DNA from: an uncultured Lachnospiraceae bacterium
GTDB taxonomy: Bacteria > Bacillota_A > Clostridia > Lachnospirales > Lachnospiraceae
Direction of reading: 5' to 3'
NCBI GenBank assembly: GCA_910587495.1
Contig: CAJUMT010000093.1
Span: 1 to 12,337, forward strand
DNA length: 12,337 bases
Below the pieces are notes generated by a model. It did not search any database, was not told the DNA's origin, and saw only the letters and a program-made list of their open reading frames with translations. The translations under genes and the position numbers were made by a program. This document shows positions 6,805-12,337 of the stretch, piece after piece. Numbering within the stretch: the first letter of the stretch is position 1; every line of letters begins with the position of its first letter.

Positions 6805-6908
6805 CCTGGACGGAGCCAACTGCCGGACAGCGTTTGGCGCTCGTCTGACACAAAAGGAGGCTGCCATCCAGGCGGCTTACACTGCCAGGGCATGTCTGAT
6901 GTATATTA
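6805..6908 (+). pseudogene. Remnant of a second HipA-like kinase gene (3' end)
   Basis: This stretch aligns to the 3' end of the kinase gene at 11145-12221: 6805-6875 matches 12038-12108 and 6876-6908 matches 12198-12230, with about 94 of 104 bases identical. The 89 bp between the two CAGGCGG repeats (12102-12108 and 12191-12197) are missing and one CAGGCGG is left at the join (6869-6875), the signature of a deletion between short direct repeats. The loss is not a multiple of three. Homology runs 9 bases past the kinase stop. Upstream of 6805 nothing resembles the kinase, so only the tail survives. Confidence 0.85.
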
Positions 6909-7481
6909 GCGGTAATCGGGAAATTCTGCAAGGATAGATTCTCTGGCGTTTATAAGCCACAGCGGTTCTGTGCCGTTGTCATAAGTGGCGTTGGAAAACA
7001 TACGTCCGTCCGGCAGCAGCGTATACTCGGCCCAGCCCACATGGTCTATGGCGCCGCCGATCAATATAATATGGCGTGTACCATCTTCCTCACAGCTTTC
7101 ATAACGGTAGTAATCCGTGTCGGAGCATTCTTCCGTAATATCCTGATAGGAATCGTCCAGCGTAAAATAGATATGGCCGTTCCAGATGGCGACAGGATCG
7201 ACGGCAAAGCCGGTATCCACACTGACGGAATCTTCTCCGTTTTCGTTTATATCCTCGATAATGCGTCCGCCGCCGAGCAGCCGGACGATGCGCTCTCCAT
7301 AGGCGGCGCCCATCAGGGCAATTGCCGACGCCAGGAGCGCGGCGGCAGCCAGCAGGCGTAAAACCCGTATTTTCTTTTTTGGCCGTTGTGTATATGCCGC
7401 CGACAGCCGGGAACAGATCTTTTCCTGGCATTCCGGTGTCAGTTTTACTGCGTCAAAAGTGCGTTTGAAATTATATTTCAC
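6906..7481 (-). CDS. Putative membrane anti-sigma factor
   Basis: The 191-residue protein has a short cytoplasmic N-terminus (about residues 1-39, ending in the basic run RPKKKIR), one membrane segment (about 40-60, LLAAAALLASAIALMG) and an extracytoplasmic domain of about 130 residues. This is the layout of ECF anti-sigma factors of Clostridia. The start GTG (7481-7479) overlaps the sigma-factor stop by 4 bases (GTGA), and AAGGAG at 7496-7491 lies 9 bases upstream, so translation is coupled. The function rests mainly on this position; the N-terminus has no zinc-binding ZAS motif. The TAA stop (6908-6906) coincides exactly with the edge of the kinase remnant, so the last few residues may have been altered by that rearrangement. 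No convincing terminator separates it from the convergent ATP-grasp gene. Confidence 0.7.
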   Translation of the reverse strand: MKYNFKRTFDAVKLTPECQEKICSRLSAAYTQRPKKKIRVLRLLAAAALLASAIALMGAAYGERIVRLLGGGRIIEDINENGEDSVSVDTGFAVDPVAIWNGHIYFTLDDSYQDITEECSDTDYYRYESCEEDGTRHIILIGGAIDHVGWAEYTLLPDGRMFSNATYDNGTEPLWLINARESILAEFPDYR

Positions 7482-7942
7482 AGATCATCACTCCTTAATT
7501 GTTTTTTTAGCATGTCCTTGGCACGGTGCATCCGCATGGAGACACCGGAAGGACTGATTTTTAAAAATGAGGCAATTTCCGGGAAAGAATAGCCTTCATA
7601 ATAATGCAGGTAGACGGCGATCCGGTATTTTTCCGGAAGCGCCATGACAGCGTCGAACAGCTCCCGGTCCTCCTGCTGCTCAAAAGGGATGGCTTCATCC
7701 ATAGGAATGGTCTTTTTTCGCCAGGCGGAGCGGAGTATATCTTTGCAGTAGTTGATGGTGACCTGTATAAGAAATGCCCGTTCCTTTCCGGGTTTTGGCT
7801 GCACTTTTCCTTCGATCAGCTTAAGAAATATGCTCTGCACCGCATCTTCCGCGTCGTGAGAAGAACGCAGATAGCTAAATGACAGGCGATAGACCATATT
7901 TGCGTATAGATGGAACAAATCCAGTATTTGGTCTTTCGGCAC
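7478..7942 (-). CDS. ECF-type RNA polymerase sigma factor
   Basis: The 154-residue protein is a sigma-70 family factor of the ECF class. Region 2 spans about residues 5-70 (YRLSFSYLRSSHDAEDAVQS, then FLKLIE), and region 4 about 100-150 (LPEKYRIAVYLHYYEGYSF, then a helix-turn-helix IASFLKISPSGVSMRMHRAK). Length is typical, with no extra domains. The start is GTG (7942-7940) with AGGAGG at 7959-7954, 11 bases upstream. It sits first in an operon with the putative anti-sigma factor. The promoter upstream looks like a housekeeping one. No close ECF-type -35/-10 pair was found there, so autoregulation is not evident. Confidence 0.9.
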   Translation of the reverse strand: MPKDQILDLFHLYANMVYRLSFSYLRSSHDAEDAVQSIFLKLIEGKVQPKPGKERAFLIQVTINYCKDILRSAWRKKTIPMDEAIPFEQQEDRELFDAVMALPEKYRIAVYLHYYEGYSFPEIASFLKISPSGVSMRMHRAKDMLKKQLRSDDL

Positions 7943-7984
7943 GGCGTTTGCTCCCTCCTTTCCAGATATATTTTGAGATCTCGT

Positions 7985-8013
7985 ATATAAGACGGATGAG
8001 AACAGAAAATCAA
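7985..8013 (-). promoter_or_regulatory. Promoter of the sigma/anti-sigma operon
   Basis: On the minus strand, TTGATT (8013-8008), a 17-bp spacer and TTATAT (7990-7985) give a sigma-A-like promoter with transcription expected near 7978. The leader would be about 36 bases and includes the AGGAGG. Confidence 0.5.
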
Positions 8014-8054
8014 CACAAAAATATCAGAAACAGTTTGATTGCAGGCTTGTATAC

Positions 8055-8092
8055 AAAACAACCGGCGCAACTTACGCTGTGCCGGTTGTTTT
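8055..8092 (-). terminator. Terminator after the nitroreductase gene
   Basis: A perfect 12-bp stem (8055-8066 with 8081-8092), extendable by two or three more pairs, carries A-runs and T-runs at its ends and can act on both strands. It begins 7 bases after the nitroreductase stop codon (8102-8100) and separates that gene from the sigma-factor promoter. Confidence 0.8.
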
Positions 8093-8099
8093 GATCAAA

Positions 8100-8891
8100 T
8101 CATTTCCATATAATATCCGCTTTTCTGCGCGGGGCAGTTCTTTTATAGGCCATACGCGGATAGCCTAACAGCATACAACAGGCGATCTGCTTGTCGTCTA
8201 ATCCCAGCCACTCTTTTAAAAGCATACTTTCACTGACCATACGCATCATGTAGCCGCTGTACAGCGCGCCGGCGCCTTCCGCGACAGCCATGTTTTCAAT
8301 ATTGGCCGCTGCCAGGCCGCCGTCCAGCCGGTCGTTTGAAGCGATCAGAAGAAAAGCGGTGCAGTTGAAAAGCAGTGTGTCGTTTTTCGGGTCTTTCTGA
8401 TACCTGTCATAGAAGCGGGAGAACATAAAGTGCCAGTTCCGGTCTGTATATTGCAAATATTCCAGTACATGGGGCATTTCCTGCCATACCAGGCTGCGAA
8501 ATTCCTCCAGATGTTCCTGTACGAGGATAAACCGGCAGTCCTGAAGGTTCATGGCGGTAGCCGTGTAACGTCCGGCGTTTAAAATCCGTTCCATCTTTTC
8601 TCTGGGGATGGGTTCGTCTGTAAAATTCCGAATGCTTCTGCGGAATTTTACGGCGCGCAGGTAAGTGTCGGGGTTCAGATGGAAGGTTTCGGGATCATAT
8701 TCTTCCACATCTGCCATGTCATATTCTGGGATGGACACGGCATTTTTCGGGCATATGGCGACACAGTGGCCGCAGAGGATACATTTTTTCACGGACTGCG
8801 CTTTGCCGTCCACAACTTTGATGGCTCTGCCGGGGCAGTCCTGTTCACAGGCTTTACAGCCGATACATTTTTCGATGTCGATTTGAATCAT
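8100..8891 (-). CDS. Ferredoxin-nitroreductase fusion protein
   Basis: This 263-residue protein carries two 4Fe-4S ferredoxin motifs, CIGCKACEQDCP (C9, C12, C15, C19) and CILCGHCVAICP (C37, C40, C43, C47). A nitroreductase-like FMN domain follows from about residue 78 (AVKFRRSIRNFTDEPIP) to the end. Such fusions pass electrons from the clusters to flavin; the substrate is not predictable. The start is ATG 8891 with AGGAGA at 8904-8899, 7 bases away. An in-frame extension to 8948 would add 19 residues without a ribosome binding site and would run through a dyad. It is transcribed away from the VWA-MoxR-kinase operon out of a shared control region and ends at a strong terminator. Confidence 0.9.
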   Translation of the reverse strand: MIQIDIEKCIGCKACEQDCPGRAIKVVDGKAQSVKKCILCGHCVAICPKNAVSIPEYDMADVEEYDPETFHLNPDTYLRAVKFRRSIRNFTDEPIPREKMERILNAGRYTATAMNLQDCRFILVQEHLEEFRSLVWQEMPHVLEYLQYTDRNWHFMFSRFYDRYQKDPKNDTLLFNCTAFLLIASNDRLDGGLAAANIENMAVAEGAGALYSGYMMRMVSESMLLKEWLGLDDKQIACCMLLGYPRMAYKRTAPRRKADIIWK

Positions 8892-8915
8892 ATGAATTTC
8901 TCCTGTGTAAGTGAT

Positions 8916-8949
8916 TATGATATTTTCCGGTTGACTAGAAAATATCATA
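8916..8949. promoter_or_regulatory. 12-bp inverted repeat, operator or leader hairpin
   Basis: TATGATATTTTC (8916-8927) and GAAAATATCATA (8938-8949) are perfect inverted copies with a 10-bp spacer. The -35 of the plus-strand promoter lies within the spacer. In the nitroreductase transcript it would form a hairpin ending 11 bases before the ribosome binding site. Confidence 0.7.
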
Positions 8950-8958
8950 TGTTATAGT
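8931..8958 (+). promoter_or_regulatory. Promoter of the VWA-MoxR-kinase operon
   Basis: TTGACT (8931-8936), a 16-bp spacer and TATAGT (8953-8958) preceded by TGT give an extended -10 promoter. Transcription should begin near 8965, leaving a leader of about 130 bases before ATG 9098. Confidence 0.7.
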
Positions 8959-8959
8959 G

Positions 8960-8971
8960 TGTGTATACACA
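8960..8971. promoter_or_regulatory. Palindrome over both predicted transcription starts
   Basis: TGTGTATACACA is a perfect 12-bp palindrome centred at 8965.5. Both predicted start sites (8965 plus, 8966 minus) fall at its centre. Sequences of the GTGTA-TACAC type are bound by some GntR-family repressors; no such gene is in the window. Confidence 0.55.
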
Positions 8972-8972
8972 T

Positions 8973-9000
8973 ATTATCATAGAATCACAGATATATACAA
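8973..9000 (-). promoter_or_regulatory. Possible nitroreductase promoter, face to face with the operon promoter
   Basis: On the minus strand, GATAAT (8978-8973, 5 of 6 consensus) lies 16 bp after TTGTAT (9000-8995, only 3 of 6). The start would be near 8966 and the leader about 75 bases. The weak -35 keeps this tentative, but its boxes mirror those of the plus promoter exactly around the palindrome. Confidence 0.4.
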
Positions 9001-9097
9001 GACATGAGCGGACTATGGTCATAAGAGATCTGAATATACTTATTTAGGTCTGACTGACAGAGGAAGGGGAAGAAACCGGAGAGAAAGGTAAAAGGGG

Positions 9098-10321
9098 ATG
9101 TTTTTAGAATTTTTTTATTACTTAAGAAGCAAAGGCCTTGATCTGTCCGTCCAGAAGTGGCTGGATCTGATGGAGGCATTAAAGATGGGGCTGCATGGTT
9201 CTTCCATGAGCGGTTTTTATATTCTGTGCAGAGCCATACTCTGCAAATCGGAGGAAGAGTATGATCTCCTGGATGAAAGTTTCGCACAGTATTTTCAAGG
9301 TGTGTATGCTTATGAAAGCGGCGAAGAGCAGGAATTGATCTCAAAGGAGATGAAAGCGTGGCTGGAACATCCGGAGGCGTCTTCGGGGCGCTTTCGTTCG
9401 GAGGAAGATGTGCCGGATCTGATGAAAAATTTTAAGCAGGATGAGATCGAGAAAAGATTAAAAGAACAGCTTTTGAGCCAGCAGGAAGAACACAATGAAG
9501 GATATCGGTTTGTGGGGACAAAGGGCGTGTCGCCTTTTGGAAACGCCGGTTTTAACCCTAACGGGATCCGGGTGGAAGGCGTGAGCGAAGAGCGGCGGGC
9601 GATCCGGGTGGCAGGAAAGCGGAAATTCCGGGATTTCAGAAAGGACAACACGTTATCAATCCGCCAGTACCAGATGGCGTTTCGCATTCTGCGGCAGTAT
9701 TCCAGCGATGAACAAAGCGAATGGGAGCCGGATATTGACCGGACGATCCAGGATACCTGCCGTCGGGGCGGGTTGCTTTCGGTGGCTTATAAGAAGCCAA
9801 GGAGGAACAATATCCAGGTGTTATTTTTGATGGACTGCGGAGGCACCATGTCGCCCCACCAGCAGCTTTGCAGCAGACTGTTCCAGGCGGTGAGTAAGTC
9901 CAATCATTTTAAAGATTTGAAGATCTATTATTTCCACAATTGTCCCCATGGAACCCTGTACACTTCACCCACGCTGGAAGATGCATATGAAGTGTCCACG
10001 GACGAAGTATTGAGGAAATATCCGCCCAGATACAGGGTTATATTTGTGGGCGACGCTTATATGGAAATGGGGGAATTGAATTATCGCCCGTTATTTGGCA
10101 CAGAACAGAACCGGGGATACACAGGGCTGGACTGGCTGCATGCGTTTAAAGAAAAATATCGGCATATTGTATGGCTGAATCCTATGACAGATCAGGAGAA
10201 CAATATATTTATCGGCGGCGGAAACGTATCTTACGGGATCATACGCGATCTGTTTCCCATGTATCCTCTAACGCCGTCCGGCCTGGAACAGGCTATGAAA
10301 CATTTGATGAAAGGGGCATAA
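9098..10321 (+). CDS. CoxE-like VWA-domain protein
   Basis: The 407-residue protein has an all-alpha N-terminal region opening with MFLEFFYYLRSKGLDLSVQKW, a charged middle, and a von Willebrand A domain at about 240-400. The MIDAS metal site reads DCGGT (D246, G248, T250), the CoxE-like D-x-G-x-S/T variant of D-x-S-x-S. The later VGDAYM (D319), KIYYFHNCPHG and WLNPMTDQENN segments also fit the family. The length is typical. The start ATG 9098 has AAAGG at 9084-9088 and matches the family start. MoxR follows 4 bases after the stop. Such VWA proteins partner with MoxR ATPases to remodel or insert metal into targets; the target here is unknown. Confidence 0.88.
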   Translation: MFLEFFYYLRSKGLDLSVQKWLDLMEALKMGLHGSSMSGFYILCRAILCKSEEEYDLLDESFAQYFQGVYAYESGEEQELISKEMKAWLEHPEASSGRFRSEEDVPDLMKNFKQDEIEKRLKEQLLSQQEEHNEGYRFVGTKGVSPFGNAGFNPNGIRVEGVSEERRAIRVAGKRKFRDFRKDNTLSIRQYQMAFRILRQYSSDEQSEWEPDIDRTIQDTCRRGGLLSVAYKKPRRNNIQVLFLMDCGGTMSPHQQLCSRLFQAVSKSNHFKDLKIYYFHNCPHGTLYTSPTLEDAYEVSTDEVLRKYPPRYRVIFVGDAYMEMGELNYRPLFGTEQNRGYTGLDWLHAFKEKYRHIVWLNPMTDQENNIFIGGGNVSYGIIRDLFPMYPLTPSGLEQAMKHLMKGA

Positions 10322-10325
10322 GAGT

Positions 10326-11135
10326 ATGGAACATTTATTTAAAGGAACAGGGGCATATATCGCGGCGGAGGATCTGCTGGCCACCGTCAACATTGCGATT
10401 GCTCTTCAAAAGCCGATGCTGGTAAAAGGGGAGCCGGGGACAGGCAAGACCCGTCTGGCAGAAGCGGTCGCGGAGGCACTTGGTAAAAAACTGATCACCT
10501 GGAATATAAAATCCACTACAAAGGCCCAGGACGGCCTGTATGTCTATGATGTGGTGCAAAGACTGTATGACAGCCAATTCGGTAAAGAGGGGGTAGACCG
10601 GATTGAAAAATACATTAAACTTGGAAAACTGGGAGAAGCGTTTCAGGCGGAAGAGCAGACAGTACTTTTAATTGACGAAATTGATAAAGCAGATCTGGAG
10701 TTTCCTAACGACCTTTTGTGGGAGCTGGACCGTATGGAATTTTATATCCCGGAGACCGGCGCGCTTGTGAAAGCGGCCACGCGTCCTGTCGTTATCATCA
10801 CTTCCAATGCGGAAAAGGAACTGCCTGACGCGTTTTTGCGGCGCTGTATTTTTCACTATATTCAGTTCCCGGAACCGGAACAGATGAAGGAGATCGTAAA
10901 AGTACATTTTGACCAGTTAGAAGAATCGCTTCTTGACCAGGCGCTTATATCCTTTTACCGGCTCAGGGATCTTAAAAATATCGAGAAAAAGCCCGGAACA
11001 TCCGAGCTGATCGACTGGCTTCAGGCATTGACATTGTCGGGCATTGAGCCGGAACTTCTGAAAGAAAAGCTGCCTTTTGCGGGTATTCTGCTGAAAAAAG
11101 ATAATGATCTGAAAGCAGCGATGCAGGAAGGATGA
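10326..11135 (+). CDS. MoxR-like AAA+ ATPase
   Basis: This 269-residue cytoplasmic AAA+ protein of the MoxR group has Walker A GEPGTGKT (K41, T42), Walker B LLIDEIDKA (D117, E118), sensor 1 IITSNAEKE and an arginine-finger segment DAFLRRC (R172, R173). The C-terminal helical lid is short (from about residue 190). MoxR ATPases assemble as hexamers and act with VWA partners, as in RavA-ViaA, CbbQ-CbbO and NirQ-NorD. Here the partner is the gene directly upstream. Start ATG 10326 has AAGGGG at 10311-10316, inside the end of the VWA gene. All catalytic residues are present. The kinase gene follows 9 bases after the stop. Confidence 0.92.
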   Translation: MEHLFKGTGAYIAAEDLLATVNIAIALQKPMLVKGEPGTGKTRLAEAVAEALGKKLITWNIKSTTKAQDGLYVYDVVQRLYDSQFGKEGVDRIEKYIKLGKLGEAFQAEEQTVLLIDEIDKADLEFPNDLLWELDRMEFYIPETGALVKAATRPVVIITSNAEKELPDAFLRRCIFHYIQFPEPEQMKEIVKVHFDQLEESLLDQALISFYRLRDLKNIEKKPGTSELIDWLQALTLSGIEPELLKEKLPFAGILLKKDNDLKAAMQEG

Positions 11136-11144
11136 TGCCGTAAA

Positions 11145-12221
11145 ATGAAAAACAGATACAATATCATGCATAAAGACAGAAAAGTGGCGGCTGTGGACGT
11201 AAGCGGGCATTGTAAGATTTATGATGAGGCTTTTATGCCATATAATTTATATCTGGAAAAAGCGGATGATGTGGATACGCTGGTCAATAATGTGACCAAT
11301 TTTTACTACTGGTGTTCCACGCGGCTTCTGACGCTGGACCGCGCCTATGCAAAGGAGATCTTAAACAGCGCCGGTGTACGGCAAGCCGTGACTGACAAAG
11401 ACCGGGCAAAAATTGCGCTTATTTGCAGATGCGCGTCCATAACGGATGTTTTCTGGGTGAAAAAGGAGGAAGAAACAGTTGCCTTTTCGGATATAAATCT
11501 GTATGAAAATCATCTGGACCGCACATTTATTGATATTTCTCTAAGGGGAAAGCAATATACGGTTGAGAATCGCTATCTGGCAAGGGATATGTCAACAAAC
11601 GGATGTTTTCCCAAAGCGTGGAAACGAGTCGGTAAAGGATTTGTGTTATTAAAAGACGGCCAGGCGGACGTGGTGGAGAGGGAACTGCTTGCCAGTCGGA
11701 TCTGCCGCTGTTTTGACGCTTCACAGGTGCTGTATGAAGAGGGCTGTTTTGACGGAGAGAAAGTAACTGTCAGCGAAAATATGACTTCCGGGGCATATTC
11801 CATCGCATCCATGGAAGCATTTGAAGTCTATGCGCAAAATCATGACATAGATATAAAAGAATATATCCTAAAACTTGACCGGTATAATTATTATATGATG
11901 AATATACTGGATTATCTGACGGGCAACACGGACAGGCATTGGGGAAACTGGGGTGTTTTCGTGGATACTTCTAATAATAAACCTGTGTCGCTCCACAAAC
12001 TGATGGATTTTAACCGGGCTTTCCATGTCTATGACGACCTAGACGGAGCCAATTGCCAGACGGCGTTTGGCGCGCGTCTGACACAAAAGGAGGCTGCCGT
12101 CCAGGCGGTAAAAGAGATCGGGCTTAACCAGATTCAGGAAGTAAAAAAAGAGTTTTTTACGGAACTGCCGCAATATTACTCAATGTTTAACAGGCGGCTT
12201 ACGCTGCTTAGGCATGTCTGA
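11145..12221 (+). CDS. HipA-like protein kinase
   Basis: The 358-residue protein has a HipA-like kinase fold in its C-terminal half. VLLKDG (K170) is the likely ATP-binding lysine and VERELLASRICRCF the following helix. The catalytic loop GNTDRHWGNWG has D263 as base and N268 binding metal, and KLMDFNRAF supplies the second metal ligand D288. The N-terminal part (LTLDRAYAKEIL, VTDKDRAKIAL, DINLYENHLDRTFIDISLRG) is typical of the long HipA-like kinases of Clostridia, whose targets are unknown. There is no HipB-like or HTH partner gene beside it. The start ATG 11145 uses AGGAAGGA at 11125-11132, 12 bases away, inside the end of moxR. A 9-base gap and same strand imply an operon with VWA and MoxR. 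A decayed partial copy of this gene lies at 6805-6908. Confidence 0.85.
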   Translation: MKNRYNIMHKDRKVAAVDVSGHCKIYDEAFMPYNLYLEKADDVDTLVNNVTNFYYWCSTRLLTLDRAYAKEILNSAGVRQAVTDKDRAKIALICRCASITDVFWVKKEEETVAFSDINLYENHLDRTFIDISLRGKQYTVENRYLARDMSTNGCFPKAWKRVGKGFVLLKDGQADVVERELLASRICRCFDASQVLYEEGCFDGEKVTVSENMTSGAYSIASMEAFEVYAQNHDIDIKEYILKLDRYNYYMMNILDYLTGNTDRHWGNWGVFVDTSNNKPVSLHKLMDFNRAFHVYDDLDGANCQTAFGARLTQKEAAVQAVKEIGLNQIQEVKKEFFTELPQYYSMFNRRLTLLRHV

Positions 12222-12300
12222 TGTATATTACATGCTATCATCTGTCGGAGTGCAGGTGGCAAGTCAAAAAATTGCTGAATTGTACACGACAAACGCATGA
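12214..12300 (+). CDS. Possible tiny overlapping reading frame
   Basis: ATG 12214 overlaps the last 8 bases of the kinase gene and opens a 28-residue frame (MSDVYYMLSSVGVQVASQKI, then AELYTTNA) ending at TGA 12298-12300. No ribosome binding site is seen apart from the AGG just before it, and I recognise no family. The first five codons are also kept in the remnant at 6892-6906, where a TAG follows. It could be a short coupled gene, a truncated one, or chance. From 12301 to the window end I see no feature. Confidence 0.25.
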   Translation: MSDVYYMLSSVGVQVASQKIAELYTTNA

Positions 12301-12337
12301 ATGAATAAATTATGAACAAGGCATCCATTTTCTGGTA

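Noticed and set aside
6088..6867. A 259-residue minus-strand open frame opposite the ATP-grasp gene
   Set aside because: It is rich in His, Arg and Ile in a shadow-like pattern, runs antisense through conserved ATP-grasp motifs and the kinase remnant, and has no ribosome binding site.
9003..9023. A six-codon frame (ATG to TAA) in the leader of the VWA operon
   Set aside because: It has no ribosome binding site and no sign of an attenuator around it.
1..12337. tRNA, rRNA, integrase, transposase or attachment sites that might explain the fragments
   Set aside because: No transposase or integrase motifs, terminal inverted repeats or tRNA-like cloverleaf were seen by eye; the duplications look like remnants of local rearrangement.

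Overview
The window looks like a chromosomal segment of a gut-type Clostridia, most likely Lachnospiraceae. This is an inference from strong AGGAGG-type ribosome binding sites, near-consensus sigma-A promoters, an AAA-ATPase-like/PD-(D/E)XK protein of the kind abundant in gut anaerobes, a LytTR/GHKL two-component pair, a ferredoxin-nitroreductase fusion, a cell-surface repeat remnant and a HipA-like kinase. I recognise families, not individual named genes, so gene symbols are left empty. No rRNA, tRNA, CRISPR array, insertion sequence or phage gene was seen.

Layout. Positions 1-342 hold two gene fragments abutting each other: the Walker A region of an AAA15-type ATPase and the end of a surface-protein repeat domain. 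A consensus promoter then drives an AAA-ATPase-like/PD-(D/E)XK protein (398-2104) that probably starts at TTG. A GNAT acetyltransferase gene on the minus strand (2203-2624) is broken by an internal deletion and frameshift. Next comes an AgrA/AgrC-like operon (2857-4959) preceded by two TACAACATT repeats spaced like a LytTR binding site, with no AgrB/AgrD in view. A repeat-rich, hairpin-bearing leader (4998-5136) precedes a small FlxA-like coiled-coil protein (5149-5472). A 47-bp dyad then acts as terminator for that gene and carries the promoter of the next one, a frameshifted ATP-grasp gene (5588-6783).

Between the ATP-grasp gene and a convergent ECF sigma/anti-sigma operon (7942-6906, minus) lies a 104-bp remnant about 90% identical to the 3' end of the kinase gene at 11145-12221, missing 89 bp between two CAGGCGG repeats. 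The last block is divergent. A ferredoxin-nitroreductase (8891-8100, minus) faces a three-gene plus-strand operon: CoxE-like VWA protein, MoxR-like AAA+ ATPase and HipA-like kinase (9098-12221). The two predicted promoters overlap face to face and mirror each other around a 12-bp palindrome, so only one side should be able to fire at a time.

How the genes may work together. The VWA and MoxR proteins are a recognised chaperone/chelatase-like pair. Joined to a HipA-like kinase and regulated opposite an Fe-S flavoprotein, they are the best candidate here for an undescribed system. The kinase family also left a separate remnant without VWA/MoxR neighbours, so the linkage could be fortuitous. The window also shows much decay: two chimeric fragments, one deletion-frameshift gene, one single-base frameshift gene and one partial duplicate.
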